Assembly (NCBI GenBank): GCA_004802725.1
Contig: SGPM01000006.1
Span: forward strand, 1-64,000
Direction of reading: 5' to 3'
DNA from: Antrodiella citrinella
Lineage: Eukaryota; Basidiomycota; Agaricomycetes; Polyporales; Steccherinaceae
DNA length: 64,000 bases
Part shown: positions 11,653-23,000 of the stretch, one piece after another
Numbering within the stretch: the first letter of the stretch is position 1
Layout of the letters: each line of letters begins with the position of its first letter
Translations under genes and position numbers: made by a program
The notes under the pieces: model-generated
Seen by the model: the letters and a program-made list of their open reading frames with translations, nothing else
Told to the model about the DNA's origin: nothing
The model's database searches: none

Positions 11653-12249
11653 GGGTAGATGGGGGGAAAGAGANAGAAGGAAACGGAGGCGGTGACTTAG
11701 GTCGTGGTGTTTATAAAGGATAGGCAGACGCCCACAATGGACGATCGACCCATCGCGATTCAACGAGTCAACGACTCGACCAGCTCTCCAAGTCATGCTT
11801 GAGCCTGTCACCTGACTTCAACAGCGAATGAACCATCCAAAGGCTATCGAATGTAATCGGTGCACGCAAAGGGATGAGGCCGTTNTCGGCGCTTATGAAC
11901 TTAGAACTACTTTNAGTCCAAAACTTAAAGTAGTTGATGCGCGTCAGTAGAGCAAGAAAGAATTCAAGTTTTGAGACTCACCTTACACAAAAGCGCTATC
12001 GTCTTTAACAGATTNCAACCCNTTCAAAANATCCACTTTGTTGTCTTCAAACCNCGGATGGCATAATTGCAGTCGNGTCCGTGCATTGGCCAGATCAAGG
12101 ATGCCTCCGATACGTGAAGGGCAACACGAAACACAATCAATTTTGGGAGNACGAATGCACACACCAATGAATATACTATANAAAAACGATAATTTTCTTC
12201 ACTGGTTTGTTTCTCTCACGTCGCGAGGCTGGAGTGCGGAGNCCACCAT
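11653..12249. other. Intergenic, SRA copy 3 promoter to BBE-like gene
   Basis: No gene seen. It begins with the copy 3 promoter and resembles the region above copy 2 (for example GGGATGAGGCCG and TCGGCGCTTA are shared with 10050-10080), so the duplication extends upstream of the genes too. Several Ns are present. Confidence 0.5.
11710..11717 (-). promoter_or_regulatory. TATA box of SRA copy 3
   Basis: TTTATAAA, 58 bp upstream of the start at 11652. It has the same context and distance as the element at 9915, although the coding region below it is degenerating. Confidence 0.6.
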
Positions 12250-13870
12250 TCAAGCNGTATCAGGCTCAATGACGAAGCCACGCCTCCAGATTTTCTCCGG
12301 ATCGTACTTCGCCTTGACCTTCCTGAGCCGCGCGAGGTTCTCGCCGAACACCTCTTCCAGACTGTCGTGCTCGGGTCCCAGACTGAAATTAGCCGGCGTG
12401 TNCAGCTTGATACCCGTTCGACTCTGGTTCTCAGTCTTCACGATCGTGGCCAACTTCGAGACCCACTCCTTGGCCGACTTGTCCAGCTCCGGGTTGGTAT
12501 GTCTACGGATCGTCAGCGGCCAGATATCGTTAGGAAGTGCAGAAAATAAGCCGNGAAAACTCACCTGGCGGTGGTAGCCATGTAGTAATGAGGGTGCCTC
12601 TCGGGGAACGCAGTCGCCCNAACAGGCACACTAGCAATCTTCGTCTGACTGTAAAATTCGAACATGACGATGCTGCCTCTTGTCTCTTCATTTTCCGTGT
12701 ACTGGATCCACTCGCCGAACACACGGCCAACGACATCGTCCCAGAGCGCGCTGAACGTCGCGCCTGCTATCACAGCCCGGGGTGGGACATGTGTGAGGAA
12801 GGCGTCGGCTCCGTGCGAAAAGGCGTTTTGGTTGGGCGCGGCCCCGGTTTGGGCGAAAACAGGCGTTACCTTCGTGCGGAAGGGAGCAAGAGTTGCCTCT
12901 GCAGCGGTCTGATCTCCGGCGATGTACGGGAGTAGGGTGATTCCTGGCTGGATGGACTTAAGCTTACATAGTGCGAGCGAGTAAGAAAAGGTACGTACGT
13001 AGAAGTGGGGTGGGGCACGAGCGAACATGAGAATCATGTACGAATTGGATTGCTGGGTCTCCAGGAATTCCTGTCCGAAGAGACGTCAGCTGAACGAACG
13101 CATCAGTATCTGAGCATTTGTGAGACTCTCTCACGTGAAGGACTTTCAGCACATTTGTCAGATCAGTGCCAGGGTACGCCAAAGCCCCAACAAGAACTGG
13201 ACCACGGACAGGATGAGCCTTGACGACAACTTCAGTAACGATGCCAAACTGGTTGCCTCCACCTGAAAAGAAGTGTCAAGATATCTGTTGTAGAAATGCT
13301 CAAATTGACTCGCCTCGGATGGCCCAGAACAAATCCGGCTCCTCTTGTTCACTACACTTCACAATCCTTCCGTCGGCCAATGCTACCTCTGCACTGACCA
13401 AATTGTCGACCGCAAGGCCGTGTTCTCCGGAGAGAGCGGAATATCCACCTCCCGTGAGATATCCGCCAACGCCAACAAACCACACACCTCCTCCAACGAC
13501 GGCCAAATCTTGAGTCTCCAACGCTGTATACACATCTCCCCATACGGCGNCGCGTCTGGAACGCGACTGTCTTCTTGTCGGCCACGACCGTCACCGCTTT
13601 CAGATTGGAGAGATCGATGACGAGACCGCCTTCAGAGGATGCGCTATCGGAAGTGTTGCATCCGCCGCTCTTCACAGCGATCTCGAGCGGGGGATTCTGC
13701 GAGATCGCGAACTTGATAGCAATCGAGATGTCGGCGGTCGTGGTAGGATAGACGACGTAGGCCGGATGAAGAACCGATGTGGCAGATCTACGCGCGATGG
13801 CCTCCTCATAGTTGGTCGAGGCAGGGGTCACGATGATCCCCTGTATGCCAAGGCTGTGGATGTCTGCCAT
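12250..13870 (-). CDS. FAD-linked oxidoreductase, berberine-bridge-enzyme-like
   Basis: Member of the PCMH-type FAD oxidase family (glucooligosaccharide oxidase / BBE-like), which oxidises sugars or secondary metabolites with release of H2O2. It starts at 13870 (MADIHSLGIQGIIVTP). The FAD domain shows HPAYVVYPTTTADISIAIKF, EGGLVIDLSNLKAVTV, GVGGYLTGGGYSALSGEHGL, NLVSAEVALADGRIVKCSE and DLFWAIRGG followed by NQFGIVTEVV. The C-terminal BBE motif is AKYDPEKIWRRGFVIEPD. The usual GGGHS, which carries the covalently bound histidine, reads SGGCN here. No signal peptide is seen, so it is probably intracellular or its 5' end is missing. Ns near 12.4, 12.6 and 13.55 kb break the frame; the break near 13550 looks like an assembly error, because AVWGDVYTALET resumes in another frame. 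Confidence 0.85.
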
Positions 13871-14190
13871 GGCTTCGTCAGGACAAATGAGCTTCTGGTA
13901 AGGTAAATGCTATGGTCAGCTGTGTCACCGTACTGGGGTGTGCTGGGATGGCTCACTGAACGCGGGAATACACATCCACACTCCCTGCCCCTATTTATGC
14001 AGCGTCAACAGTCATACTACTCCGGTCCTTGGCTTAGATATCAGTAGAAGAATGATGAGCAGAGTCAGGTGTGTGCGTTGGGTGTCGCAGAAGTGTTGTG
14101 TGAGAAACGCGAGCTGTTGTCAAGATGGGAATGTGGTCAGTTCATCATAGGATGCAAGGAACAAGGTGATTGGCATGTACAAGTTCGAAT

Positions 14191-14440
14191 TACAGCCATT
14201 CACGAAATTGTAGGCGTGTCCGAAAATAATAGTGGAGTTGTTGGCTAGTGGGACTATAGGACACCACTGACAAGAATGTTGCGCGGCACATTGTCATTGA
14301 CGGCACAGGCCAACATCTCATAACATCGGAGTCGTAAATGGCGCTAGATCCTGCCACGGTTAGCTTTACACTGAGGAGCCGACTACTAATAGTACTATTG
14401 ATTTTTTTCGAACACGCCTACAATTTCGTGAACGGCTGTA
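14191..14440. repeat. Foldback repeat, 32 bp arms
   Basis: The left arm 14191-14222 (TACAGCCATTCACGAAATTG...) and right arm 14409-14440 are inverted copies differing at two positions, separated by 186 bp. Similarity fades beyond the arms. The structure suggests a degraded MITE or other non-autonomous DNA element. Confidence 0.7.
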
Positions 14441-15476
14441 AAAACAACTTCCATCATGAGTCGTATCATTACCCAGTCATGCCTCGCAGTTCAAACGTGC
14501 AAACGTTCAAACTTCACAGGTTCATTTGAAGAAAGTATCTGCACGCCTGACAGCCAGATCACATCGAGTAGTACTGGGGTAGTACTTGCCACCAAGTTGC
14601 AAGAACGTCTCGATGGTGCAATCACAAGCGTTACCAGCAGTAAGTTGTTCAAAGTTTTGTTTTATTGCCATTGGCACTAACGAATGTAGCGTTAGCTTCT
14701 CGGTCAGCATTTCCACTGATGCCAAAGACAAAGAGACTGAAAGCTTGAAGACCGCTATGATCAGTAACGGAGATCTCGCCACGCGATCGCCTTGGGCTCT
14801 TGCTCGCGTGTTACCCGTGCCAACGACATCCACTTCAACGCTTCTCTGTCGCACTGTCGCAGCGAACTGCCTCCAGGAGAAGGTGGATGCCTAATCCCTC
14901 GGACTACGTTCTCGTTTCTCTCTGGTAAAGCGGTAAGTCAAGTATATCATCAGATCGTAATACTGCACGGAGTACTCATGACTTATGACTTTGCTATCGG
15001 CGCAGGTCTCAGGACAACAACGACTTCAGACACGAGGAATCACAGACATAGGGAAATGGCTTCGCTTTCGTTGGCCATTTCAGCAAAACGAGCACCTGGT
15101 TTGCGGAAGGTTTGACCCCTCTTCGACTGAACCTTGCCATAAAGTTCCCAGTGCTGAATCAATGGGGCCATTCTCTCCAACGCTTTTCGTTCAGAATTAT
15201 GTGATGTTGATTGATTCACAAGACATATGTCATTCCGGCAGTTCCTCTCGACTCGACGAATCTTCACATCCCTGTCAACTACGGGGAGCCGTGAAAGATT
15301 GATGTACCAAAGTGATCTACCCTCGGTCAAACTTCCTTTCCTTTCCAAACTGTATACCCTTGTAAGGCCATGGTCGGCGCAGTCTGAAAATGGACTCAGA
15401 TCACGTCTCGCCTGTACTAATCCTTATACCCTTCAAGGTCTCTCCCTTCTCTCCCTTCTCTCCCTTCTTCTCGTTC

Positions 15477-16140
15477 TCATTCGATCCAGATCCGCCTCGG
15501 AAAGCCAAGCCACTTTGCGTATGCCTCGTCGTAATGCACAGCCTTGTACCTATCGTCCTTCTTGCCCGTCAATTTCTCTCCCAACTTCAAATGCTGTATC
15601 TTCAGATCATACGGCGATGAACCTCCACTCTGATGTGTGATCGTTTCAACACATTGTGCGATGTCGACCTCGGTGATACCCATCATCTATATGGCACCTG
15701 GTGTTATGTCAATGGTATTGTTCTTGTCGAAGTCGGCGCACTTGAACTCATGACTGCATGGTCCGATGTAAATCTTACTCATATGTTGAGATTAACATCG
15801 AGAACAGACAAAAATGTAGAGGGATGGATATCTCACCCCAAAGGAAATAGACCATGGCTTGATACGCTATATCCCACATCCGCTGAGTCTCGGATAGACC
15901 CACGAAGGCCCACGAGGTTCCACCTTGCGCAGGCTGAAAGCATCTCCAATCAACTCGTTTGCAAAACCTCACTGGCACGCTTGTCCTTCAGATGTAATCA
16001 GCTACATGCCGTCGTCATCGATTTTCAAGTTTCGCACTTCTTCGAGATTGTGCTCGAAAGGTTGGAGGGACACATGCACCGTCCACGGTGCGGCCGTCAA
16101 AGTAAGTCACAGAAGCGTCATCCGAGTCGAACCTCTAAAA
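15477..16140 (-). other. Possible exons or remnant of an unrecognised gene
   Basis: On the minus strand several adjacent pieces read like real protein. They are SDDASVTYFDGRTVDGACVP (about 16120-16060), RVDWRCFQPAQGGTSWAFVG with LSETQRMWDIAYQA (about 15960-15860), CSHEFKCADFDKNNTIDITP (about 15765-15700), and YDLKIQHLKLGEKL with HYDEAYAKWLGFPRRIWIE (about 15630-15477). Stops lie between them, some of which could be in introns. I do not recognise a family. It may be a small gene with unresolved introns or a decayed one. Confidence 0.3.
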
Positions 16141-17264
16141 TATGTGTGTCCGATGTCGAACCGCACATCGCTATGCAATTTGCAAAGTCGCAAATAGCTG
16201 TAAACTAAATAGTAGAATCTGTGTAGAAAAAAGCATGACCATTCACCATCTAGTCTGACTCCTGAGTCATATTCTACGCGCGACGCGGTCACAGGCACGT
16301 GAGCGCAGTGGCGGGTTCATTAGCGCCTGAGGTTTTCGTCGCTTTTGTCAGTCTGTCACAGTACGTAGCCTCAGTGGTACTGATCTGCAATTGAGAATAC
16401 ACCCTTTTATGTGTTCCAGTACTTCCAGCTGCGCGACGATTTCCCCATTACAAATCTCAGTGACTTGCTGCAAGAACTTGGGTTGGAAGCTATTGATACG
16501 TGAGTTTAGCTACCGGTGAAAGCGTGTAATGCTGACATTCCTTCGTTTTCACAAGAATCCAGACGCGTTCAAGTATAAGTATACGAGACTTCATGATTGA
16601 TGTAGCCCGCGAAAGTTTTAGTTGTAGATCATTTTCTCGAGCGGTAGGGTTTGGCGCAGTCTTGACCACTTGGGTACAAGACGGCGAAAGATGTGACATG
16701 GTGTGCGATTCCTCACTCGCAGATGTCCGCTACACAGACCTGGATGCCCCTAGTTGTGGCCTAGCAGACCTGCCTGACAATGAAGTTCCGTGCATGATCA
16801 ATATGAGCGGTGAGCTACTGTCAATCTCATTCTACGGTTCTGTCTGATATCGACGCGAAGACGAACCTTGGCCAACAGCATCAGGTATTCCACAAGCCTG
16901 GTGAAAATGCAATCTCACCGCCCTCAGGATACATTCCATCATTCCAATCCGTTCCATTCGATTGGTTCCGGGACTTCATCGTACATTGACGCAGCGGGAG
17001 GCGCTACGCCAAGCTCGGCCAAGCGCTAACCAGGTTGATCGCTGCTCTTCTTCGCCGACGATTCGCAAGAACTGCTGTGAAGGTGTCAATTTCCAGTCGT
17101 CACGAGTCGCTGCAATGAGTAATCAGTGAATGCGCCACCCTCATGAGTTTGTCAGTGGCCTGAGGTTTACTGCGGACATTCATCAAAATGTAGGTGCGGT
17201 TCCGATCGTCGCGTCTTCTGTCCCCGACTGATGTTGTGGTAGTAGGTATTCCGGGTTCCATTCT

Positions 17265-17363
17265 GGTCGTCTCGTACCCAGACTTGTGAATCCGCACCTC
17301 ACCTGTGTATGCGGTGGTGGGGTCTGTGGGGTGCGGATTCACAAGTATGGGTACGAGACGACC
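17265..17363. repeat. Foldback repeat, 33 bp arms, 33 bp loop
   Basis: The left arm 17265-17297 (GGTCGTCTCGTACCCAGACT...) is an inverted copy of 17331-17363 with a single mismatch. A transcript across it would form a stable hairpin. It could be a small MITE or a foldback artefact of element insertion; nothing protein-coding is associated. Confidence 0.8.
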
Positions 17364-18031
17364 CAATCCCAGATCATTGGTTCACGGAGTTTGCTCTCCT
17401 GAGGAAAGCACAGGTTACAAGCTCCGTCAGTCAGGTTGTGCTCTCGAAGGCCTCACGGGAGCTACTTATTCGCGCCCATACAGTGATTATGTATGTTGCT
17501 GTACGGTCTTTTCAAGTTCCCGTTATGTTCCATCGGACATTGTACTGCAGACGTAAGTTTGGGCCCTGTTGTTTGCACTTCATATCAATTCACTCCACCG
17601 ACAGATCAATATTCGAATGCCCATTCTGGATGCTGTCCGAGTACGTTCACCGCATAATAAAATGATAGCATCGCTGACAAGTTTCCGTCGTTCTTGCCAG
17701 CTTACAACATGGCTTGTTCCTGCCAATGCACACCGTCTGAGAGCACAGGCGGTCGGAAAGAGCGGTCTGAGAAAACAGTATACGGTATCGTGCTCTCGTC
17801 AGACACCACGTTGCATGGGCGGGACGCTAGATGTTTGCACACTAGTCAAAGCGTCAATGTGGTCCACTTGCCAATATGAACTGCGCCTGCGCCGAAACGC
17901 CTGTCACAAATGGAGTCAGACCGCTCTGCCACAAGGCTAGATTCGCGGGACGCATCGCTCATTTCTGGATTATCGCCTTTCTAGGTTACTTGGCATCCTG
18001 TTTCGCTGCGCCTCATTACCGCCCTGCGAGG

Positions 18032-18038
18032 TATAAAA
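18032..18038 (+). promoter_or_regulatory. TATA box of the DyP peroxidase gene
   Basis: TATAAAA, 109 bp upstream of the ATG at 18141, preceded by a GC-rich stretch. It is the only good TATA match close to this start. Confidence 0.55.
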
Positions 18039-18140
18039 GTAAGGAGGTCGTACCCTTGAACCAACCAGCAATTGACTCCCCGTCTACTCAGGGATTCAAG
18101 TCACCTCGCCTCTGTTCAGTTTCTTCAACTCAATCCAGTC

Positions 18141-19870
18141 ATGACGAACCTCCCACCTCCCACTGTGGTGCCTCCTGCAGACCCTAAGAACGTCCAAGGT
18201 GATATCACGTAAGTCGTCGTGCACTGGCTCTCTTCACCATCTAATTTGAATTCATCCGCTATAGCATCGGATTCGCAAAGCGGCTGGAGACGGCTATCTT
18301 CTTCATCGTCGACGACGTCGACAGTTTCCGCAAACAGCTTGCTCTCCTGGTCCCGAAGATCACTACCGCCGACCAGGTTGCCAACGACAAGGACTCTATC
18401 AAGAAACACAAGCAGTCTGGAGGTACAGACCTCCTAAAGATCTCGGGATTAAACATTGCTTTCTCCCAGTCCGGATTGACCAAGGTACGATTGTCCTGCG
18501 CTGTGCATCTCTTGCGCAGACAATGGTGTATTCATCAATAATTATCATAGCTGGGTATCACCGATGACCTCGGTGACGCTGCGTTCAAAGAAGGGCAGTT
18601 CACCGACGCGCAGAATCTTGGAGACAAAGGCTCGACCTCGGGAGGTGTCTTCACGCCTGACTGGATCCCTACGTTCAGAAGTGCCGTGCACGGCATTATT
18701 ATAATCGCCGGAGACAGTCAGACCACCATCGATGAACGTGTGGCGGAGACAACACAGATTATTCACCTCGCTCCCAAGAACGGATCTTGCCACCAAGTTC
18801 TCCGTCTTGATGGTGCTGTTCGACCAGGTGATCAGAAGGGTCATGAGCAGTAAGTGGCTCAGGGAAGCTTGATCTGTCTGTTGACGGCACTGATAAATGC
18901 TACCAGCTTTGGTTTCTTGGATGGTATCTCCAACCCTGCCATCGAGAAAATCGACGTGAACCCGTTCCCGGGTCAGGAAACCGTCCGCCAGGGTATCATT
19001 CTCCTCGGCCGCAACGGCGATCCCACCACGCGGCCAGCGTGGGCTTTGGATGGAAGTTTCCTCGCCTTCCGTTATCTCTTCCAACTTGTTCCGGAGTTCA
19101 ATGACTTCCTCTTGCACAATGCCATCCCGGGACTGACCCCAGAGGAGGGCGCCGAGTTCCTCGGTGCACGCTTGTTTGGTCGCTGGAAGAGCGGTATGTT
19201 AAATCATCAGCATATAATACCACAGAGTGCTCATTTGTGCTGTAGGTGCGCCGCTGGATCTTGCACCGCTGAAGGATGACCCTGTCCTTGCTGCGGACCC
19301 CCAGAGGAATAACAACTTTAGATACAACTTCCCTGAAGACCCTCAGACACAGGATCGCTGCCCGTTTGCTGCTCACGTACGCAAGACGAACCCCAGGTTC
19401 GATCTGGAAGGTTTGAACCCTCCTGCTTCTACCGAAGCCCGTCGCATCGTTCGTCGGGGTATTCCCTTCGGACCAGAGCTCAGTGCACAGGAGCAACAGC
19501 AGAATACCACCTTGCAGGGCCGTGGCTTGCTCTTCCGTTGCTACCAGAGCGACATCACCAATGGCTTCCAGTTTGTCCAGCACTGTACGTACTCTGATTC
19601 CCTGTGCGTTACTGAGACATGCTGACCTGTTCTTTCGGAATAGCTTGGGCCAACAATACTGCCTTCCCCCCGCAGAAGCCTGAAACTCCCGGATTCGACG
19701 CCATTATCGGGCAGGCGGCAGACCCTACCTCTCGCACGATCACTGGTGCCGATCCTAAAGCGCAGACCACCGCCCTGCCTCTACCAATCGAGTGGGTTGT
19801 ACCCAAGGGAGGAGAGTACTTCTTCTCTCCGTCCATCCCTGCTTTGAAGAGCACTTTTGGAAAGGTGTAG
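18141..19870 (+). CDS. Dye-decolorizing peroxidase (DyP-type)
   Basis: Heme peroxidase that uses H2O2 to oxidise dyes and phenolics; in wood-decay fungi it is linked to lignin breakdown. Six exons read cleanly: 18141-18208, 18265-18484, 18551-18849, 18907-19193, 19246-19584 and 19644-19870. Their total of 1440 nt equals 479 residues plus stop. Diagnostic residues are all present: FGFLDGISNP with the catalytic Asp (about residue 201), the proximal heme histidine in CPFAAHVRKTNPR (about 335) and the distal Arg in RRIVRRGIPFG (about 361). The C-terminus EYFFSPSIPALKSTFGKV is typical. The N-terminus MTNLPPPTVVPPADPKNVQG lacks a hydrophobic signal, although the family in basidiomycetes often has a propeptide, so an upstream leader exon or an intracellular form is possible. 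It has its own TATA box. Confidence 0.95.
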
Positions 19871-20524
19871 TGTTTAGTACGCGACCATTCTGAATCCGTC
19901 GGTGAAAGACCAAGTGATTCCCGCATAACTCACGAATCATGATTGTATATGTACCCTTGTACTACCTAGTATCACTCACGAGGAATACCTGTCGAGATGC
20001 CTGTTTGTACGCAAGTTCGCCCTTGTTATATATCATGATTGTCTTCAACAGTGAGATGTGAGAAACCTGCAAAAAGCCTTGCCAGTACGTACATATAAGG
20101 AAGAAAAGTCAGGAAGTATGGTTGTCGTGACAGTAGCTTCATCACGAAATGTCAATTACGTGATCGCGACCAGGTTCAGCATCATGATGACTCGTCAGTC
20201 CGTGTCAGACATATATCCTCTTCAACTTGAACTTCCGCCAGTCATGTCATGTACTGCACGCACGATATATGTGTAGGAAACGCACAGGTGCAACACATCC
20301 AACCACCAAAAGGTGTGCCGCTAGAAACAGTCGGCTTCAACGTTCCGTGCTGTCAGTGTGCGAGGATTGTACAGTAGTTCGAGTCAATAATCCCAGCGCT
20401 GTGCACGCCTTGACCGGATCCAGAGGTGAGTGATACATAGATGAGAGATGCTTAAATTGACTCGTGGTATATAAAGCACGTATAAAGCGCGGTGGCTTTT
20501 TATCTCGTTTATCTCCAGTCCAGT
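19871..20524. other. Intergenic between DyP and MuiA-like gene
   Basis: No gene seen. It ends in the promoter of the MuiA-like gene. Confidence 0.4.
20468..20476 (+). promoter_or_regulatory. TATA box of the MuiA-like gene
   Basis: TATATAAAG, 49 bp before the ATG at 20525, with a second weaker TATAAAG at 20481. This implies a very short 5' UTR. Confidence 0.55.
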
Positions 20525-22625
20525 ATGACCACCTTTCACAATTTGGATGCCCCGGACCTACCTATCCAGAGCGTGACAGTCTTCAAGTCTAATAGAGCGC
20601 AGGTCGTCCGAATTCTTGACATCGATCTCAAAGTAAGCAAACCTCTTCGTCTGCTTGCAAACTGTGTCCACATTGCCGATGATCTTGTCCTAGGATGGAG
20701 ACAACGTCGTGATTATGAACAAGCTCCCCAATTCCATTGATGCCAATTCCATCCGGGTCTCTGGGTTTGGAGGCTCGGCACGTCTTGCTGACGTCGTATG
20801 CATCGTCCCCACAACGGGTCTTTTCGGAACACGCGACACGGGAGGTCTTTTCCACGGAACGCGCGAGGTTCAATCCGATGCGACATACGCTCTGGGACAG
20901 CGGAGGAAAACTTTAGAGGCAGAGAGAGTGATCCGGGAGCAAGAAGCACATCTTTTGTTATCCTACGGCGAATCCATTAGCAAGTCGACGGATATGCCTC
21001 CCTCTAAGTTCTCTACGTACTTGGACACGTTCCGCGCACAGAGGTCGAAGGGAGTGCTCGCTGTACGAGATATCGAGGATCAGCTCCGCACACTCGAAGA
21101 GAAGATCGCGCAGGAGATAGAGACGAAACCCAGAGGGACGGCCAAGGCCAAAGTCACCATCACCTTACACGCGGAGAAAAGCTGCAAAATCTTTTTGCGT
21201 CTTGCGTACCGTATGTGTAGATTTACTCATATTTTCGCCTAAGGCTAACTTAGTAGCCCTCGCAGACGTCTCGCAGGCGCAATGGAATATTGTCTACGAC
21301 CTGTACGCCTCTACTACCGAGCCCAACACAGTGTCTCTGCACTATCGTGCTCAGATCACGCAGTCTACTGGCGAAAGCTGGGCAGATACGCAGCTTACCT
21401 TGAGTACAACGGATGCACAAGCTCACGAAATTCCCAACCTCGGTGTCTACCGGATTCTTCCTACGCAGCCCTTCACAGAGCCCAAAACACAAGTGGCACC
21501 TCCTGTCTCACGCGGTCCACACACCTGGGGCCATATGCAGCCTCAGGCTCAGACTGGTGGTTCACTTTTTGGTGCTTTCACTCAACAGTCGTCCTGGCCG
21601 TTTGGAAACGTAGCACCTTCGGATCCCAATAGTACTGGCACGCAAACTGGTTCTACTACACTCTTTGGCTCGAGCGTCGCAGTAACATCCGCGACGGACT
21701 CGCCCTCCACGAGCCACGAAGTCGACGCTACCAATGGCCAATTGCAAACTCCCGAACCAGTATTCCAGATGAGAGAGGGATCCATGACCATGAAGACCAA
21801 CTCACTGTCATCCTCCTTCACAGTAGAGGGCAAAGCGATTGTGCCAAGCGACGGCGCTGCTCATACTGTCTCCATCGCTTCCTTTAAGTGCGATGCAAAG
21901 GTCACGAGGACCTGCGTGCCGCGTCTGAACACCAGTGTGTTTTTGCGATGCCGTGTGGAGAACGCGACAGAATATAGGTTACTCCCGGGGTTTGCCAGTG
22001 TCTTTTTGGACGAAGAGTTCGTATCGAAGTCTAAGATTAGTGTGAGTACCATTCAATATCCCTGTTGATCGAACAACGCGATACTGACCAGACCATTCAG
22101 GAGATCGGGCGCAACGACTTCTTCGAGTGCACTCTTGGGGTCGACCGAGCAATGGAGGTTTCATATGAGCTCACTCAGGAAAAGACTACGACCGTCGACA
22201 CCGTGCGATCGTTCGGTGATTCTCCCAAAGCTGTCACCAACTGCCAAGTGAGGACGACGATAAAGAACACAGGCTCATCCACGATCAAGAATCTCGTTGT
22301 TCAGGACGTTCTCCCCATACCTTCTCCACTCGAGAAGGATACGTTCAAAGTGGTGCTTCGCAAGCCCCAAGGATTATCGGATGCATCAGCCGATGAGCTT
22401 GTAGACGTGCGGAGCCAGGTCAACACCAATGAGATGGACCAGCAGAAGTTAAGTGGGGTCCGACGGAAGATACGGTGGAGCAAGAGACAGGTAGGAAAGG
22501 GAGGGGAAGAGGATGGTAGGTATGATTGGGTTGTGGATGTCTTGCAAGGCGAGGAACTTTCTCTTGTTGCGGCATGGGACATACGGGGGCCCACTGAAGT
22601 CCCTTGGAGAGAGGTTGCGCAATGA
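20525..22625 (+). CDS. MuiA-like protein (DUF4140 and DUF4139)
   Basis: Homologue of the 'mucoidy inhibitor A' family, found in bacteria and many fungi; the molecular function is not established. It starts at 20525 (MTTFHNLDAPDLPIQSVTVF). The N-terminal DUF4140 part has SVTVFKSNRAQVVR and LPNSIDANSIRVSGFG. A charged helix (RKTLEAERVIREQEAHL) and a second one (EDQLRTLEEKIAQEIE) lead into DUF4139, with AQWNIVYDLYASTTEPNTVS, YRAQITQSTGESWADTQLTL and NLGVYRILPTQPF. A Gly/Ser/Gln-rich insertion (21530-21760) precedes AIVPSDGAAHTVSIASF, CRVENATEYRLLPGFASVFL and ECTLGVDRAMEVSYE. The C-terminus ends WDIRGPTEVPWREVAQ at 22625. There are three or four short introns; no signal peptide or membrane segment. 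Convincing as a family member. Confidence 0.88.
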
Positions 22626-23000
22626 TTCGGTAGAATGTGCTTGAATGCCCTCTCCTGTACGATAAGGTGTTTTTCTTGTAGCTGCTACCATGTATCGTAT
22701 CCTCCGTGTTTCTTGTGTTTGAACACTTGATGTGGTGTTCCCAAGGTGCTCCGACTGCGAGGCTCTTGGACCGACGAAGCTCCTTCCTGTTATGTTCAGC
22801 TCAGATCACAGACGCCCGAATATGTTGTAGACTGCGTTCATCTCCATTTCTCGTACGTGAGCATTGTCCTGTGTCATTTGCTAGACTGAACACACTATCA
22901 GACACCGATATACAGACATGTGTTGAACATACTTCCTCCAGGTCCTCATGTCGGGTACGACAGACAACCGAGCTAGCAACCTGCAAACAAGCTACATACA
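22626..23000. other. Intergenic between MuiA-like and arrestin-like genes
   Basis: Nothing recognised; it should contain the terminator of the upstream gene and the promoter of the arrestin-like gene, transcribed in the same direction. Confidence 0.4.

Larger units (their letters stand above)
13871..18140. other. Long gene-poor stretch with repeats and possible gene remnants
   Basis: No complete gene recognised in 4.3 kb. It holds two foldback repeats (14191-14440 and 17265-17363) and several short frames with protein-like composition, described separately at 15477-16140. The last 110 bp are the DyP promoter. Frames such as 16593-16847 (+) are Cys-containing but not recognised. Confidence 0.4.
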
